This document shows positions 18,810-28,829 of a DNA stretch of 64,000 bases, piece by piece. The stretch comes from Bdellovibrionales bacterium. GTDB lineage: Bacteria > Bdellovibrionota > Bdellovibrionia > Bdellovibrionales > Bdellovibrionaceae. The position numbers were made by a program, and so were the translations under genes. The stretch spans positions 496,001 through 560,000 of the forward strand of contig JAFEAQ010000011.1 in NCBI GenBank assembly GCA_018266295.1, written 5' to 3'. The notes under the pieces were generated by a model. The model searched no databases. It saw nothing but the letters and a program-made list of their open reading frames with translations, and had not been told where the DNA came from. Numbering within the stretch: position 1 is the stretch's first letter; every line of letters begins with the position of its first letter.

Positions 18810-18832
18810 CGTGAGGTCACAAGGACATTATT

Positions 18833-20146
18833 ATGAAAAGGTTTTTCGTCTTAAGCATGCTTTTTCTATCGGTGGCTCATGCCCAAGCGCCGGTACAAGA
18901 CCTGAGCATTCACGATGCTGTCCAGCTTGCTATAGAAAATAATCCGTCTTTCCGTCAGTCCCTCGAAAAAATCACGCAGACTGAAACTGAAGTTCCTTTG
19001 GCCCGAGCTCTGATTTTTCCAACCCTCACTGCGGTGGGTGATGCTCAGCGGGTTAAAGATGCCAATCTCAATCAAGCTCCGCGCTTTGACGGCAAGCCTT
19101 TTAATCAATACGACGCGTCCTTAAGGTTGACACAAATTGTTTTTCAAATGGGAACCTTGTCGGGCATCAGTGCGGCACAAAAAGACGTGGGCATTAGCAA
19201 ACTCAATGCCCAAATCTCGGCCCGCAATCTGATGAGTGCGACCATTCAAGCCTACTATCAAGTAGTGCTCAGCTCCCGCAACATTGAAACTCTGCTTCGC
19301 CAACAACGTATCGTAAAAGAATCTTTAGGTGTGGCTCAGCACAGAGAGCGTAACGGCCGTGGCCAGCTCTTAGATGTTTTACAAGTAAAGACACAGCTAG
19401 CTCTGCTTGACGGCCAGATCGCAACAGCCCGCAATCAACTAGCTATTGCCGTTGCAAATCTTGCCAATACCATCGGAGGAACAACGAAGAATTTGATCCG
19501 TGTAAAAGATCACTTAGAGGCCCCGGATATTACTGAAGTCGATCAGGATGTGGATCTTAAAAACTATACGATCCCGGAAATCGAATCGGATCTCCTTTCG
19601 ATCCAGCGTATTGATGATCAACGTCAGGTCATGTGGGGGCAAAACCTGCCTAATATAAGCCTTTTTGGTAATTATAATTTTACCAACTACAAACAGTCCG
19701 ATCTTTTTGATGATAGTGCGAATTCTTGGAACTTTGGCTTACAGCTCACGATTCCTCTGTTCTCGGGTCTCTCGACGATTTATCAGAACCGTTCTTTACT
19801 GTCGCAGCGTCTGCAATTGGAGTTCGATAAGAAAAACGTCGAGAACCAAGTGGCCTATCAACAGATCACCAGCCGCAAAAACCTCGAGACTGCCAAAGAC
19901 TCCATTGTCACCGGTATCGACGCCCTTAAATTGGCGGAGGCTTCTTCAAATGAAGCTCGCCGCAATTTTCGTAATGCAACCATCGACTTCGTTCAGCTCC
20001 TTACGGTGGAACAATCCTTCGTTCAAGCCGAGCAAACCCTCAACGCCTCTCGCTATAATTACATTACGGCATTGGCAAACTATTATGCGGCCTCTGGGCA
20101 GGACATGGCCAAGCTTGTGGCGCTGTTAGAAAGGACCAACAAATGA
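18833..20146 (+). CDS. Second TolC-like outer-membrane efflux protein
   Basis: 437 residues with an AAGGA ribosome site and a signal peptide (MKRFFVLSMLFLSVAHAQ). The protein contains DLSIHDAVQLAIENNPSFR, PLARALIFPTLTAVGDAQ and NATIDFVQLLTVEQSFVQAEQTLNASRYNYITALANYY, standard outer membrane factor repeats. It is divergent from the first channel gene and leads an operon with a predicted barrel protein, a lipoprotein and a MarR regulator. It probably serves a separate partner or substitutes for the first channel; no transporter is in its own operon. Confidence 0.85.
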   Translation: MKRFFVLSMLFLSVAHAQAPVQDLSIHDAVQLAIENNPSFRQSLEKITQTETEVPLARALIFPTLTAVGDAQRVKDANLNQAPRFDGKPFNQYDASLRLTQIVFQMGTLSGISAAQKDVGISKLNAQISARNLMSATIQAYYQVVLSSRNIETLLRQQRIVKESLGVAQHRERNGRGQLLDVLQVKTQLALLDGQIATARNQLAIAVANLANTIGGTTKNLIRVKDHLEAPDITEVDQDVDLKNYTIPEIESDLLSIQRIDDQRQVMWGQNLPNISLFGNYNFTNYKQSDLFDDSANSWNFGLQLTIPLFSGLSTIYQNRSLLSQRLQLEFDKKNVENQVAYQQITSRKNLETAKDSIVTGIDALKLAEASSNEARRNFRNATIDFVQLLTVEQSFVQAEQTLNASRYNYITALANYYAASGQDMAKLVALLERTNK

Positions 20147-20859
20147 CGCGCATGAAGTCCTTACTGATATTCTTGCTATGGATCGCGGGTTCGACCGTCC
20201 TAGCCGCCGCGAAGACTCCGACAGACATTGTCGTGCCTATTCCGCAAAGCGAGATCGTCTATCCAGAAAGTCTGACAACGCCGCCGCCGCCGATCTCGAA
20301 CTATTTTTTTCAGCTTCAAGTCTCGTCATGGGCTCCGAACCAGATTCTCCAGCCCAGTTACTTGCCAAACACAACGGGCTTCAAAAGCATTTCACCGCAG
20401 TTTTCTCTGCTGATGGGAAGCCCCTTGAGTGAAGGCGAAATCGTTCGCTGGACCACCCTCATGGGAGTTTCCTATGTCGAAATGCAACGCTCAGGAACCC
20501 TTGGCTATGACGTGAATGCGTTTACGGTGTCGCAGAATCTCAACCTGTATCAATTGCAGCTCGGAGTTGAAGCGACTTTTAAAAAAATATTTAAAGATCA
20601 ACTGCATCCTCTGATCGGACTGAGTTTAAACCCCACTTGGAGCCAAGCCCCGGCTTCAGAATTTAACGATGGCATCAGTCAAGTGGACTGGCTCGTGCGT
20701 ATGACGGCCGGTATCTCTTGGAGCTTTCCTAAGTTTGCCGCTTCCATCGGCCTTGCTGACACATCTCTTTTGTTAGGAGCGGAGGCTACGAAAAACATCA
20801 GCGCCGAGGATTACTCCGGATCCGGGTTGTGGATCGCGACCCGGGTGAATTGGCACTAA
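20143..20859 (+). CDS. Predicted outer-membrane beta-barrel protein, unknown
   Basis: 238 residues. The ATG overlaps the preceding stop by four bases (ATGA). A signal peptide (LLIFLLWIAGSTVLAA) is followed by a proline-rich linker and alternating hydrophobic and polar strands, with SNYFFQLQVSSW early and a C-terminal aromatic strand ending SGLWIATRVNW plus His. This resembles a small outer-membrane barrel. No family recognised. The coupling with the upstream channel gene suggests a common function at the outer membrane. Confidence 0.65.
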   Translation: MTRMKSLLIFLLWIAGSTVLAAAKTPTDIVVPIPQSEIVYPESLTTPPPPISNYFFQLQVSSWAPNQILQPSYLPNTTGFKSISPQFSLLMGSPLSEGEIVRWTTLMGVSYVEMQRSGTLGYDVNAFTVSQNLNLYQLQLGVEATFKKIFKDQLHPLIGLSLNPTWSQAPASEFNDGISQVDWLVRMTAGISWSFPKFAASIGLADTSLLLGAEATKNISAEDYSGSGLWIATRVNWH

Positions 20860-20883
20860 AGAATTAATTATAAGGAGCTTTTT

Positions 20884-22254
20884 ATGAAAACCCTTCTCTT
20901 CCTTCTTCTCGCCTCAATGCTCGGGCTACTGGCTTGTAGCAAAGATCAATCTTTGGATGATTACAAACAAACGCGCCTTAATCAGAACTTAGCTCAGCTC
21001 CAAGCCGTTCAGGGACGTTATTCAGGGATCATGACTTCAAAGCGCAATGGAAAAACTCTGGGTGCTTTGCAGTTAACCTTGAAAGCCACCACTCAAGTTC
21101 AGCCGAGTCCCGATGAATCGAAAGCCACAGCTCAGCCGGTGCTTGTTGCCAACGTCGACTTTCAAGGCGCCTCTCGCATTTCAGTCGTCGCACAGAATAG
21201 TTATTTTGATCCCAACAGTGGTAAGTTTCAGGCAAATATCCCGGTTCAAGAAACCGATGCCTCTGGCCAAACTCAAACTGAAAACATCAGCATCACCGCC
21301 GCTATTCAAAACGGCGCAATCTCAGGAACTCTCGAGGCCGCCGGCTATTCCGATTATGGCAGCACCTTTCTGCTAACCAGAGACGGCCGGGATATTGGAG
21401 CCCTCGCCGGGGAATCCGATATCGATCCAAGCACCGTGTTTACGCAAAAAAACTACGTGGGTACGACCCAGTTTGCCGATGGAACATCGAAAGCGGTGGT
21501 GATGATTTTATTAAAGCCGCCGACGACTTCGGAAATTGATTTTTTAAGCCTGCTAACGCCTGAGCGCGCCCTTCAGATCAATCTCAACTATGGTAATGGC
21601 GCCCATATTATTTTTAACAATGGCACCTGGGATCAGCGCACCGGAAGTCTGACTGGTCAAACACCTCTGTCACGCACCCTGATTCCTGGAGACAATACCA
21701 GCACTCAGACAATCACCTTATACCTGAACCCTTGTCAGGTGTCCCAAGACACGACTCGCATTGATTGCTCGATCTCAACCAGCAGTTCGCAAGGTCCCGT
21801 CGCGCACCTGCAATTGCAAGCAAGTTCCAGTTCAAACCAAGAACCACCGCAAGATAAAAACAGCCAAGTTGATGCCGTCATTCGCGTCTATAATGGCTCG
21901 GCGCAGTTAACTCCGGGGGCGTCGTGGATTCCAGCGACGATGAATGTGGTCGATCCGGCGCAAACTCGCATGCAAGAGATTACGGATCTGCTTTTCCCTC
22001 CTTCAGAGAAAATCCTGCAAGTGTCTATTTCTTTTCCGGGCGCACAAGTCGGTATCAGTTTTCCGACCACAAAATGGGATGTGAACCGGCAGACCTTAGA
22101 TGCGAATCAGACCATGGTTGTCGACAATCAATCCAACAATCTTTCGCTGTCCTGTCAGAACTTTGGCTTCTCGGCCACTAAGTATTCATTTACTTGTACG
22201 TACATAAGCAGTCTCAGGAGCACTTATGTCCAATTTAAGTTTGTTTCCAAATGA
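20884..22254 (+). CDS. Large lipoprotein of unknown function
   Basis: 456 residues, ATG preceded by AAGGAG. A lipoprotein signal peptide ends LGLLAC (Cys 18). The rest is Ser, Thr, Gln and Asn rich and mostly beta, with repeated patterns such as GRYSGIMTSKRNGKTLGALQ and GTTQFADGTSK that may be related repeats. It lies 24 bases after the barrel gene, and its 3' end overlaps the MarR start by 29 bases. It is not a membrane-fusion protein: I see no paired coiled-coil and lipoyl segments. No family recognised. Confidence 0.7.
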   Translation: MKTLLFLLLASMLGLLACSKDQSLDDYKQTRLNQNLAQLQAVQGRYSGIMTSKRNGKTLGALQLTLKATTQVQPSPDESKATAQPVLVANVDFQGASRISVVAQNSYFDPNSGKFQANIPVQETDASGQTQTENISITAAIQNGAISGTLEAAGYSDYGSTFLLTRDGRDIGALAGESDIDPSTVFTQKNYVGTTQFADGTSKAVVMILLKPPTTSEIDFLSLLTPERALQINLNYGNGAHIIFNNGTWDQRTGSLTGQTPLSRTLIPGDNTSTQTITLYLNPCQVSQDTTRIDCSISTSSSQGPVAHLQLQASSSSNQEPPQDKNSQVDAVIRVYNGSAQLTPGASWIPATMNVVDPAQTRMQEITDLLFPPSEKILQVSISFPGAQVGISFPTTKWDVNRQTLDANQTMVVDNQSNNLSLSCQNFGFSATKYSFTCTYISSLRSTYVQFKFVSK

Positions 22255-22696
22255 GGAAGCCGGATTTGATATTTCAGCACTAATGATCGAGATCATCCCG
22301 CGCACGATGCGCGAGATCCGTCGTCATAGCTCTTTCCAAGAAGCTTCTTTAAGCGTTGTTCAGTTTCGCGTGCTTGCGAGACTCTGGCATGGAACCTATA
22401 CCAATAAAGAACTGGCCGATGATATTGGGCTGAGTGTGGCAGCGATGTCCCGGCTGATCACTGGCCTAGTTCGCCGTGAACTGCTCATTCGCACCGAAAA
22501 CCCTGACAATCGCCGTGAAATGAAAATTAATCTGACAGAACACGGGCAAAAACTATTTCAAGATATCCGCGGAACCACCAGCCGAAGACTCGGCGAGCGG
22601 CTGCAGATGCTTTCGCCCGCAGAGCGCAGCGATTTACGCCGCGCTCTTATGCTGATTTCAAGGACCCTTTTAAGTTCATCAAAGCGAGATGTATGA
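22226..22696 (+). CDS. MarR-family transcriptional regulator
   Basis: 156 residues with an AGGAG ribosome site. The winged helix-turn-helix includes YTNKELADDIGLSVAAMSRLITGLVRRELLIRTENPDNRREMKINLTEHG (about 54-103), a textbook MarR wing with the DNRR motif. N- and C-terminal helices form the dimer interface. It ends the operon of channel, barrel and lipoprotein and overlaps the lipoprotein gene by 29 bases. MarR proteins often repress efflux operons and are released by phenolic ligands, so it probably controls this operon and possibly the divergent RND pair. Confidence 0.9.
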   Translation: MSNLSLFPNEEAGFDISALMIEIIPRTMREIRRHSSFQEASLSVVQFRVLARLWHGTYTNKELADDIGLSVAAMSRLITGLVRRELLIRTENPDNRREMKINLTEHGQKLFQDIRGTTSRRLGERLQMLSPAERSDLRRALMLISRTLLSSSKRDV

Positions 22697-22705
22697 ACAT
22701 CTCGC
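22684..22705. terminator. Hairpin at the marR/ppdK convergence
   Basis: GCGAGATG (22684-22691) pairs perfectly with CATCTCGC (22698-22705) over six bases. It straddles the MarR stop and ends 13 bases before the ppdK stop on the other strand. No strong U-run follows on either strand, so termination strength is uncertain. Confidence 0.4.
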
Positions 22706-22718
22706 AGAACCTGGCACC

Positions 22719-25430
22719 TTAGTGCAATTTCTTGCTCATCAAAGTTGCGCGAGCCGCTGCCAAACGAGCAATCGGTACGCGGAATGGAGAACAAGAAACG
22801 TAGTCCAAACCGACAGAGTTAAAGAACTCGATAGAATCTGGATCACCACCGTGCTCACCGCACACGCCGACTTTCAAGTGCGGCTTAGAGCGACGGCCCA
22901 ATTCAGTAGCCGTGCGAACCAAAGAACCTACGCCGACCTTATCGATCGTCACGAATGGATCTTTGGCGAAGATCCCGTTGCTCACGTAAGAGCCCAAGAA
23001 TCTGCCGGCATCGTCACGAGACAAGCCGAGCGCTGTTTGCGTCAGGTCATTCGTACCGAAGCTGAAGAAGTCTGCACAGTCTGCAATCGCATCCGCAGTC
23101 ACAGCCGCACGTGGAAGCTCGATCATTGTACCAACGAGGTAGTCGAACTTCACACCCTTCTCTCTTTGCACTTTTTCTACTTCAGCCACAGTCAAACCAC
23201 GAAGCATTTCGAGTTCTTTGTCTGTCGCAATGAGTGGAATCATGATTTCTGGAACAAGCTTCTTACCCGCCTTCACCATTTCAGCTGCAGCTTCAGCAAT
23301 CGCACGAACCTGCATTTGATAGATTTCAGGGTAAGTGATCGCCAAACGGCAACCACGGTGACCCAACATTGGATTGAACTCGTGCAAAGATTTAACTTTC
23401 GCGCGGAGTTTATCAACGTCATAGCCAATGCGACCTGCAAGCTCGATCATTTCTTTATCTGTGTGAGGAACAAACTCGTGCAATGGTGGATCCAAGAGAC
23501 GGATTGTCACTGGCAAGCCATCCATGATTTTGAAAAGCTCGTGGAAGTCTGAACGCTGCATTGGCAAAAGTTTCGCCAAAGCTTTTTCGCGCTCTTGCTT
23601 ACTTTCAGCCAAGATCATTTCACGAACAGAATCGATACGATCAGCGCCGAAGAACATGTGCTCAGTACGGCAAAGACCGATACCTTCAGCCCCGAACGTA
23701 CGAGCTGTTTGCGCGTCTTTCGGAGTGTCTGCGTTCGTGCGAACTTTCAAGCGGCGAGTTTTATCAGCGATTTTCATGATGCGTTCAAAGTCTGCATCAA
23801 GTTTTGGCTCGATGGTTTTTACTTCGCCCAAGAACACTTCACCCGTACCGCCATCCAAAGTGATCACGTCGCCCTTTTTAAGAACGTAACCTTTCACTTT
23901 CATGGTTTCAGAGTTGTAATCGACTTCGACTTCACCGCAACCGGCAACGCAGCACTTACCCATACCGCGAGCAACAACCGCCGCGTGCGATGTCATACCA
24001 CCGCGAGTAGTAAAGATCCCTTGAGCTGCCACCATCCCGGCGATGTCTTCCGGAGAAGTTTCAATACGCACGAGGATCACTTTTTTGCCTTGCTCTTTCC
24101 ACTCAACCGCATCTTCCGGAGTGAACACGATTTGACCGTGAACACCGCCCGGGCTTGCTGGAAGACCTTTAGCCAAAATAGTTTTTTGCGCTTTAGGATC
24201 CAGTGTCGGATGCAGCAACTGATCCAAAGAAGAAGGATCCAAACGCAAGATCGCATCTTCTTCGCTGATGAGTTTTTCATCGATCATGTCGCAAGCAATT
24301 TTCAATGCAGCTTTCGCCGTCCGTTTACCGTTACGAGTTTGCAACATCCAGAGTTTGTCTTTTTCAATCGTGAACTCAATATCCTGCATATCGCGGTAGT
24401 GAGCTTCAAGTTTTTTGTAGATCGCAACGAGCTGAGCGTAAGCTTCAGGCATTGCTTCTTCGAGAGATTTTGCGCCCGACTTCGCAGCTGCCGCAATCGT
24501 GATCGGCTGCGGAGTACGGATACCAGCAACCACGTCTTCACCTTGAGCATTGATCAAGAATTCGCCGTAGAAAGCTTTGTCACCCGTGCTTGGATCGCGC
24601 GTGAACGCCACACCCGTTGCAGAGTCATCGCCCATGTTGCCGAAGACCATCGACTGGATATTCACAGCCGTGCCCCAAGCCGCCGGGATGTCATGAAGTT
24701 CACGGTAAGTGATCGCGCGCGGAGTATTCCAAGAATGGAAAACCGCCGAGATCGATCCCCAGAGCTGCTCGTAAGGATCCGCCGGGAACGTACGACCTGT
24801 CATTTGGTGAACGAGGTCTTTGAATTTTTTAACCAAGTGTTTGAGGTCATCGACTTGAAGTTCTGTATCGAGTTTATAACCTTTTTCGTCTTTCAGGTCC
24901 TCGAGAGTCACTTCAAGCAATGAAGAGTTCATACCCATCACAACATCAGAGTACATCTGAATGAAACGACGGTAAGAATCCCAAGCAAAGCGAGGGTTGT
25001 TAGAAGATTTAGCAAGGCCCTCAACCGTTTGATCGTTCAGGCCAAGATTTAAGATTGTATCCATCATGCCCGGCATAGAAGCACGCGCACCCGAACGAAC
25101 AGAAACCAACAACGGATTGGTAACATCGCCGAATTTTTTGCCGATTTTAGCTTCGACTTTTTTCATCGCTTCCAGAACAGCGGGACGAACCCACTCAGGA
25201 AGTTTTCCGCCGGCTTCATAGAAGTGCGCACAGATTTCAGTTGAAATCGTGAAGCCCGGAGGAACCGGAATACCCAACGAAGTCATCTCAGCGAGGTTCG
25301 CACCTTTGCCGCCAAGGATGTTCTTCATACCAGCGTTTCCTTCAGAATCGCCAGCTGCAAAAAAATAAACGAACTTTTGTGGCACGGCTGTTTTCGCGCC
25401 AGAGCCAGTGGTCGTTGTTTGTGTGTGCAT
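22719..25430 (-). CDS. ppdK: Pyruvate, phosphate dikinase
   Basis: Interconverts pyruvate, ATP and Pi with phosphoenolpyruvate, AMP and PPi. The 903-residue protein has the nucleotide-binding domain (GGKGANLAEM, 40-49), the phosphohistidine domain with GGMTSHAAVV and His 482, and the C-terminal TIM-barrel with FFSFGTNDLTQ and VCGEHGGDP. Length and motifs are those of the full family. The ATG is preceded by AGGAGA. In an amino-acid-consuming predator it would feed gluconeogenesis or use PPi, but that role is inference. Monocistronic by context. Confidence 0.96.
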   Translation of the reverse strand: MHTQTTTTGSGAKTAVPQKFVYFFAAGDSEGNAGMKNILGGKGANLAEMTSLGIPVPPGFTISTEICAHFYEAGGKLPEWVRPAVLEAMKKVEAKIGKKFGDVTNPLLVSVRSGARASMPGMMDTILNLGLNDQTVEGLAKSSNNPRFAWDSYRRFIQMYSDVVMGMNSSLLEVTLEDLKDEKGYKLDTELQVDDLKHLVKKFKDLVHQMTGRTFPADPYEQLWGSISAVFHSWNTPRAITYRELHDIPAAWGTAVNIQSMVFGNMGDDSATGVAFTRDPSTGDKAFYGEFLINAQGEDVVAGIRTPQPITIAAAAKSGAKSLEEAMPEAYAQLVAIYKKLEAHYRDMQDIEFTIEKDKLWMLQTRNGKRTAKAALKIACDMIDEKLISEEDAILRLDPSSLDQLLHPTLDPKAQKTILAKGLPASPGGVHGQIVFTPEDAVEWKEQGKKVILVRIETSPEDIAGMVAAQGIFTTRGGMTSHAAVVARGMGKCCVAGCGEVEVDYNSETMKVKGYVLKKGDVITLDGGTGEVFLGEVKTIEPKLDADFERIMKIADKTRRLKVRTNADTPKDAQTARTFGAEGIGLCRTEHMFFGADRIDSVREMILAESKQEREKALAKLLPMQRSDFHELFKIMDGLPVTIRLLDPPLHEFVPHTDKEMIELAGRIGYDVDKLRAKVKSLHEFNPMLGHRGCRLAITYPEIYQMQVRAIAEAAAEMVKAGKKLVPEIMIPLIATDKELEMLRGLTVAEVEKVQREKGVKFDYLVGTMIELPRAAVTADAIADCADFFSFGTNDLTQTALGLSRDDAGRFLGSYVSNGIFAKDPFVTIDKVGVGSLVRTATELGRRSKPHLKVGVCGEHGGDPDSIEFFNSVGLDYVSCSPFRVPIARLAAARATLMSKKLH

Positions 25431-25622
25431 TTTTGTCTCCTGTTATGCGCTCTCACAAGACCATAGGAGATGCTGCGCTATCAAGGATTTTCGTGAACAC
25501 TTCCGGTCATTTAGCACCTTGTTCCCTAGAGCATTTGCTAAAACACTTGCCACCAAAGCGAGCATCTTTTCCTAGGTGCTTGAATTCACGTGTTTTTAGG
25601 GAGCATAAGCGATGGTGACCCC

Positions 25623-25652
25623 TTGTCAAAATCTCAGCGGCTCGCTTAAAAT
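25623..25652 (+). promoter_or_regulatory. Promoter of the 25685 gene
   Basis: TTGTCA (25623-25628) and TAAAAT (25647-25652) are separated by 18 bases and lie just upstream of the AAGGA ribosome site of the small secreted-protein gene. The stretch 25431-25622 holds nothing else I recognise. Confidence 0.5.
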
Positions 25653-25684
25653 GAGGGACGCACCCACTGACAAGGATGAACGCC

Positions 25685-25990
25685 ATGAAAATCACGCTCC
25701 TACTGATTGCAGCCTTCTTTGCAGCCCCGGCAAGCTTCGCCGCCGAATGCGATTTGACGATTGATAGAACACCCTGTGCCGGTAAAGAGTCCGAGGCTTT
25801 AAAACCTTACGAAGGTAAAAATCCCACCGTTGAAAAAGCCCCGGCCAATGATGCTGAAACCTGCCTTAAGAAAGCTGAAAGAGCCGCTAAAATCATCCGC
25901 AAGGGCACTCTGACCCAAAAGACAGTCAGTGCAAAATTTGAAGGAAAAGATCTCGGCAAATCCTTCACCGACAAAGCCGCCTGCAAATAG
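25685..25990 (+). CDS. Small secreted protein, unknown
   Basis: 101 residues from ATG at 25685, which has AAGGA at good spacing; an in-frame ATG at 25676 overlaps that site. A signal peptide (MKITLLLIAAFFAAPASFAA) is followed by a Lys- and Glu-rich mature chain with four cysteines (CDLTIDRTPC, AETCLKK, terminal AACK). No family recognised. It stands alone between ppdK and the glycyl-tRNA synthetase gene, with its own promoter. Confidence 0.65.
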   Translation: MKITLLLIAAFFAAPASFAAECDLTIDRTPCAGKESEALKPYEGKNPTVEKAPANDAETCLKKAERAAKIIRKGTLTQKTVSAKFEGKDLGKSFTDKAACK

Positions 25991-26014
25991 TTTCAAAAAA
26001 TTCCGGGCATAAAA

Positions 26015-27358
26015 TTACTTCGCGTAGAAATTTTTAAGTCTCTTCGCGATGTATTCGTTAAGACCTTCCATGGGAACGCGTTCCTGCAACATCGTATCGC
26101 GATGGCGAACAGTCACGGCTTTGTCGTTCAAAGTATCAAAGTCGACAGTCACGCAGAACGGAGTCCCGATCTCATCCTGACGACGATAACGTTTACCGAT
26201 CGACGCCGCTTCATCGTATGTGACATCAAAATCCGCTGCGAGCTGATCACGCAACTGATTTGCCGGCACGGCGAGCTCTTCTTTTTTAGAAAGCGGCAAC
26301 ACCGCCACTTTCATTGGCGCGATATCTGGGTGGAAGCCCATCACCACACGAACGTCTTCACTGCCCTTTTCGTCCGACGTGATTTCTTCGCGGTAAGCAT
26401 CGCACATGAACGCCAAGATCAAACGATCACAACCAACGGCAGTCTCAATGACGTAAGGAATGAACTTTTCTTTGGTCGCTTCATCGAAGTACTCAAGGGA
26501 CTTACCAGAGAACTTCATATGTTGAGACAAGTCGAAATCAGAACGGTTATGAATACCTTCCAACTCGCTAAAGCCCATTGGGAATTTGTATTCAACGTCC
26601 ACAGCTGCTTTCGCGTAGTGAGCGAGCTTTTCGTGTGGCTTGAAGTTCAGGTTTTCTTTTTTGATACCGTACTTCAAGTAGAACGCCATACGCGTTTCTT
26701 TCCATTGATCAAAGAAACCAGCGTCTGTGCCCGGTTTTACGAAATATTGCATTTCCATTTGTTCAAACTCACGCGTACGGAAAATAAAATTACCTGGCGT
26801 GATTTCGTTACGGAATGATTTACCGATGGCTGCAATACCGAATGGCACTTTGTAACGAGAGCTCTGTTGGCAGTTCAAGAAATTCACGAAGTGACCTTGA
26901 GCTGTCTCAGGACGCAAGTAAATGACGCTACCAGAATCCTCGACAGGGCCCATATGAGTTTTGAACATCAAGTTGAAGCTGCGCTCTTCAGACAAGTTTT
27001 TGCTACCGCAGTTCGGGCATTTCTTTTCATTGATGTAAGACTCTGTGTTGTCAGCGCGGAAGCGAGTTTTACAGTCTTTACAATCGACCAAAGGATCCGA
27101 GAAACCATCAACGTGACCCGAGGCCTTCCACACCATGGGGTGCATAAGGATCGCAGCATCAAGACCGACGATGTCGTTTCTGCGAGTCATCGCATTCCAC
27201 CAAATACGCTTTACGTTTTGCTTCAGGATTGAGCCCAAAGGACCATAGTCCCAGCACGAAGCCAAGCCCCCGTAGATCTCACTACTTGGAAATACAAAAC
27301 CACGACGTTTGGATAGTGAAACGAGAGTACTTAAGTCCTCGAGATGCTTGATTTTCAT
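26015..27358 (-). CDS. glyS: Glycyl-tRNA synthetase, dimeric type
   Basis: Class II synthetase of the single-chain, alpha-2 type. The start chosen is ATG at 27358 ([31 protein letters not shown] in two parts), preceded by AGGGGA; the longer frame adds 21 residues of divergent promoter region. The 447-residue product contains the zinc-ribbon cysteines CKDC and CPNC, motif 2 ([21 protein letters not shown]) and the anticodon-binding domain after about 350. Charges tRNA-Gly in the cytoplasm. It is divergent from a c-type cytochrome gene. Confidence 0.95.
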   Translation of the reverse strand: MKIKHLEDLSTLVSLSKRRGFVFPSSEIYGGLASCWDYGPLGSILKQNVKRIWWNAMTRRNDIVGLDAAILMHPMVWKASGHVDGFSDPLVDCKDCKTRFRADNTESYINEKKCPNCGSKNLSEERSFNLMFKTHMGPVEDSGSVIYLRPETAQGHFVNFLNCQQSSRYKVPFGIAAIGKSFRNEITPGNFIFRTREFEQMEMQYFVKPGTDAGFFDQWKETRMAFYLKYGIKKENLNFKPHEKLAHYAKAAVDVEYKFPMGFSELEGIHNRSDFDLSQHMKFSGKSLEYFDEATKEKFIPYVIETAVGCDRLILAFMCDAYREEITSDEKGSEDVRVVMGFHPDIAPMKVAVLPLSKKEELAVPANQLRDQLAADFDVTYDEAASIGKRYRRQDEIGTPFCVTVDFDTLNDKAVTVRHRDTMLQERVPMEGLNEYIAKRLKNFYAK

Positions 27359-27485
27359 GAAATCCCCTATGGCAGAAAAAAGGCCTTCTATTTGGGTAAC
27401 ATTGAGCCCTGGACCAGTCAAGAAATCAGACTTGTGTGGCGAGAGGGGTTCACTGAAAATAGAGGAAGTAATTCCAGGATGGAAA

Positions 27486-27854
27486 ATGAAGAATAACGCA
27501 ACATATTACAAATCCCTCGTCGTCTTCGGTGCCGCGATTTTCATCATCATGATGATCCTTTCTCCGAAGGGCTACACTGAATCTGCGAGCAAAATCAAAA
27601 CCAGTGAAGACAAAGTTCGCCAAGACATGATCGTGATCTCTCGGCAGCTCGGAGTGACCTGTTCGGAGTGCCACAACGTTCAGAATTTCACATCGGATGA
27701 AAAGAAAAGTTTTAAAGTCGCTAAAGACCATATGCGCATCGTAGAAACTCTGCGCACCAGCGGCTTTGATGGCAAAAAAGGCCCCGAAGCCAGCTGCTAC
27801 ATGTGCCACCAGGGCGAGCTTCGCCCCGACTACAAAGAAACTGTCGAAAAATAA
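27486..27854 (+). CDS. Small membrane-anchored di-heme c-type cytochrome
   Basis: About 122 residues from ATG at 27486 ([12 protein letters not shown]); the longer frame back to 27309 runs antisense into the glycyl-tRNA synthetase gene and lacks a ribosome site. An uncleaved membrane anchor or signal (about 9-25) precedes two heme-attachment motifs, CSECH and CYMCH, in a short domain like the c-type domains annotated as photosynthetic reaction-centre cytochrome subunit in non-photosynthetic bacteria. Likely a periplasmic electron carrier. Its partner is not evident; nitrite reductase is about 6 kb away. Confidence 0.8.
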   Translation: MKNNATYYKSLVVFGAAIFIIMMILSPKGYTESASKIKTSEDKVRQDMIVISRQLGVTCSECHNVQNFTSDEKKSFKVAKDHMRIVETLRTSGFDGKKGPEASCYMCHQGELRPDYKETVEK

Positions 27855-28829
27855 TTAATAGCTGGTCGGTTTGACCACGAATTCATAGGTTGTGGTCTCA
27901 GACTTTTTTAGGCCCGAGGACTCAGCCCACGCAGTGATGCGGTAACGCCCCGGCTTCATGGCTTTGTCTAAAATCACTTCCTTGGCATTCTTCGAAGTGA
28001 ATTTATCAACCGGAATCCATTCATCACCAAAAAAGTATCGATACTCGAGAGTTCCGACGGTATCCGCCACCGCCGAAGCATCTTTCCAGCGAAGGGTCGG
28101 CACCCCTTTGGTTTGCGGCAAGCGCTGGGTTTTTAATTTTGGATCAGCAACGTCCGGTACTTCTTCAAACGCAAAGACCGGTTTTTCCAGTTGCACGGTT
28201 TCGATCACAACTTTTCCCGGCAATGTCACAGGGTCAGACTCGATGCCGTCGGCACCGATCGAGGTCAGCGTCGTTGTATAAACGCCGGCGGCAAGCTGAG
28301 TTTTGTACGAAAACCCCTTCACGATTTCATCACGCACAACTTTTTCATTGTGGTCGATGACCTTCACGCGGAACTGCGTCGCCCCTGCGGCCTCTCCCCA
28401 GTGCCATACCACTTCCGAGGTGAGCGTCTTTGGATCGATCACACCTTTGGTCGCCACGGGCTTTTCCGGGAGCTTCACAGGTTTTGGTTGCACTGTAAAC
28501 TCAGTCAATGCGGACCAGTCACCGAAGACCTTGCGTGCATCCGCCACACGGCTGCGAACTTTGTACTTTCCGACTTTGAATTTAAATTTGAAAGTATGAT
28601 TCGGAGATTTAAAGACAGCGAGGGTTTTCCCGTCGAAGTTCTGAAATTCGGTTTCATAAACTTTGGCCCCAGAGATTTCTTCCCACTCCAGCTCCACGGG
28701 AACTTTCTCGCTCTCTACAGCAAGATGAACGCCTTTCAGCACCGGGCCCGGTGCCGCCGGTGGGTCTTCAGCAAGGGCGGCTGAAGACATCAATAGCATA
28801 AAAAGGATGCTATTTCTTTGCAGGCTCAT
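27855..28829 (-). CDS. Secreted protein with fibronectin-III-like repeats
   Basis: 324 residues with signal peptide MSLQRNSILFMLLMSSAALAE. The mature chain has three beta-rich repeats with the pattern of Fn3 or Ig-like modules: VELEWEEISGAKVYETEF, EVVWHWGEAAGATQFRVKV and PTLRWKDASAVADTVGTLEYRYF. Each has the W...A...Y/F spacing of Fn3 strands. Such modules bind protein or glycan; no enzyme domain is visible. It is the last gene of a three-gene operon of secreted proteins and overlaps its upstream neighbour by 20 bases. Confidence 0.7.
   Translation of the reverse strand: MSLQRNSILFMLLMSSAALAEDPPAAPGPVLKGVHLAVESEKVPVELEWEEISGAKVYETEFQNFDGKTLAVFKSPNHTFKFKFKVGKYKVRSRVADARKVFGDWSALTEFTVQPKPVKLPEKPVATKGVIDPKTLTSEVVWHWGEAAGATQFRVKVIDHNEKVVRDEIVKGFSYKTQLAAGVYTTTLTSIGADGIESDPVTLPGKVVIETVQLEKPVFAFEEVPDVADPKLKTQRLPQTKGVPTLRWKDASAVADTVGTLEYRYFFGDEWIPVDKFTSKNAKEVILDKAMKPGRYRITAWAESSGLKKSETTTYEFVVKPTSY

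Noticed and set aside
22689-24923. Several long forward ORFs
   Set aside because: All lie antisense to pyruvate phosphate dikinase; they are Arg/His/Thr-rich shadow frames.
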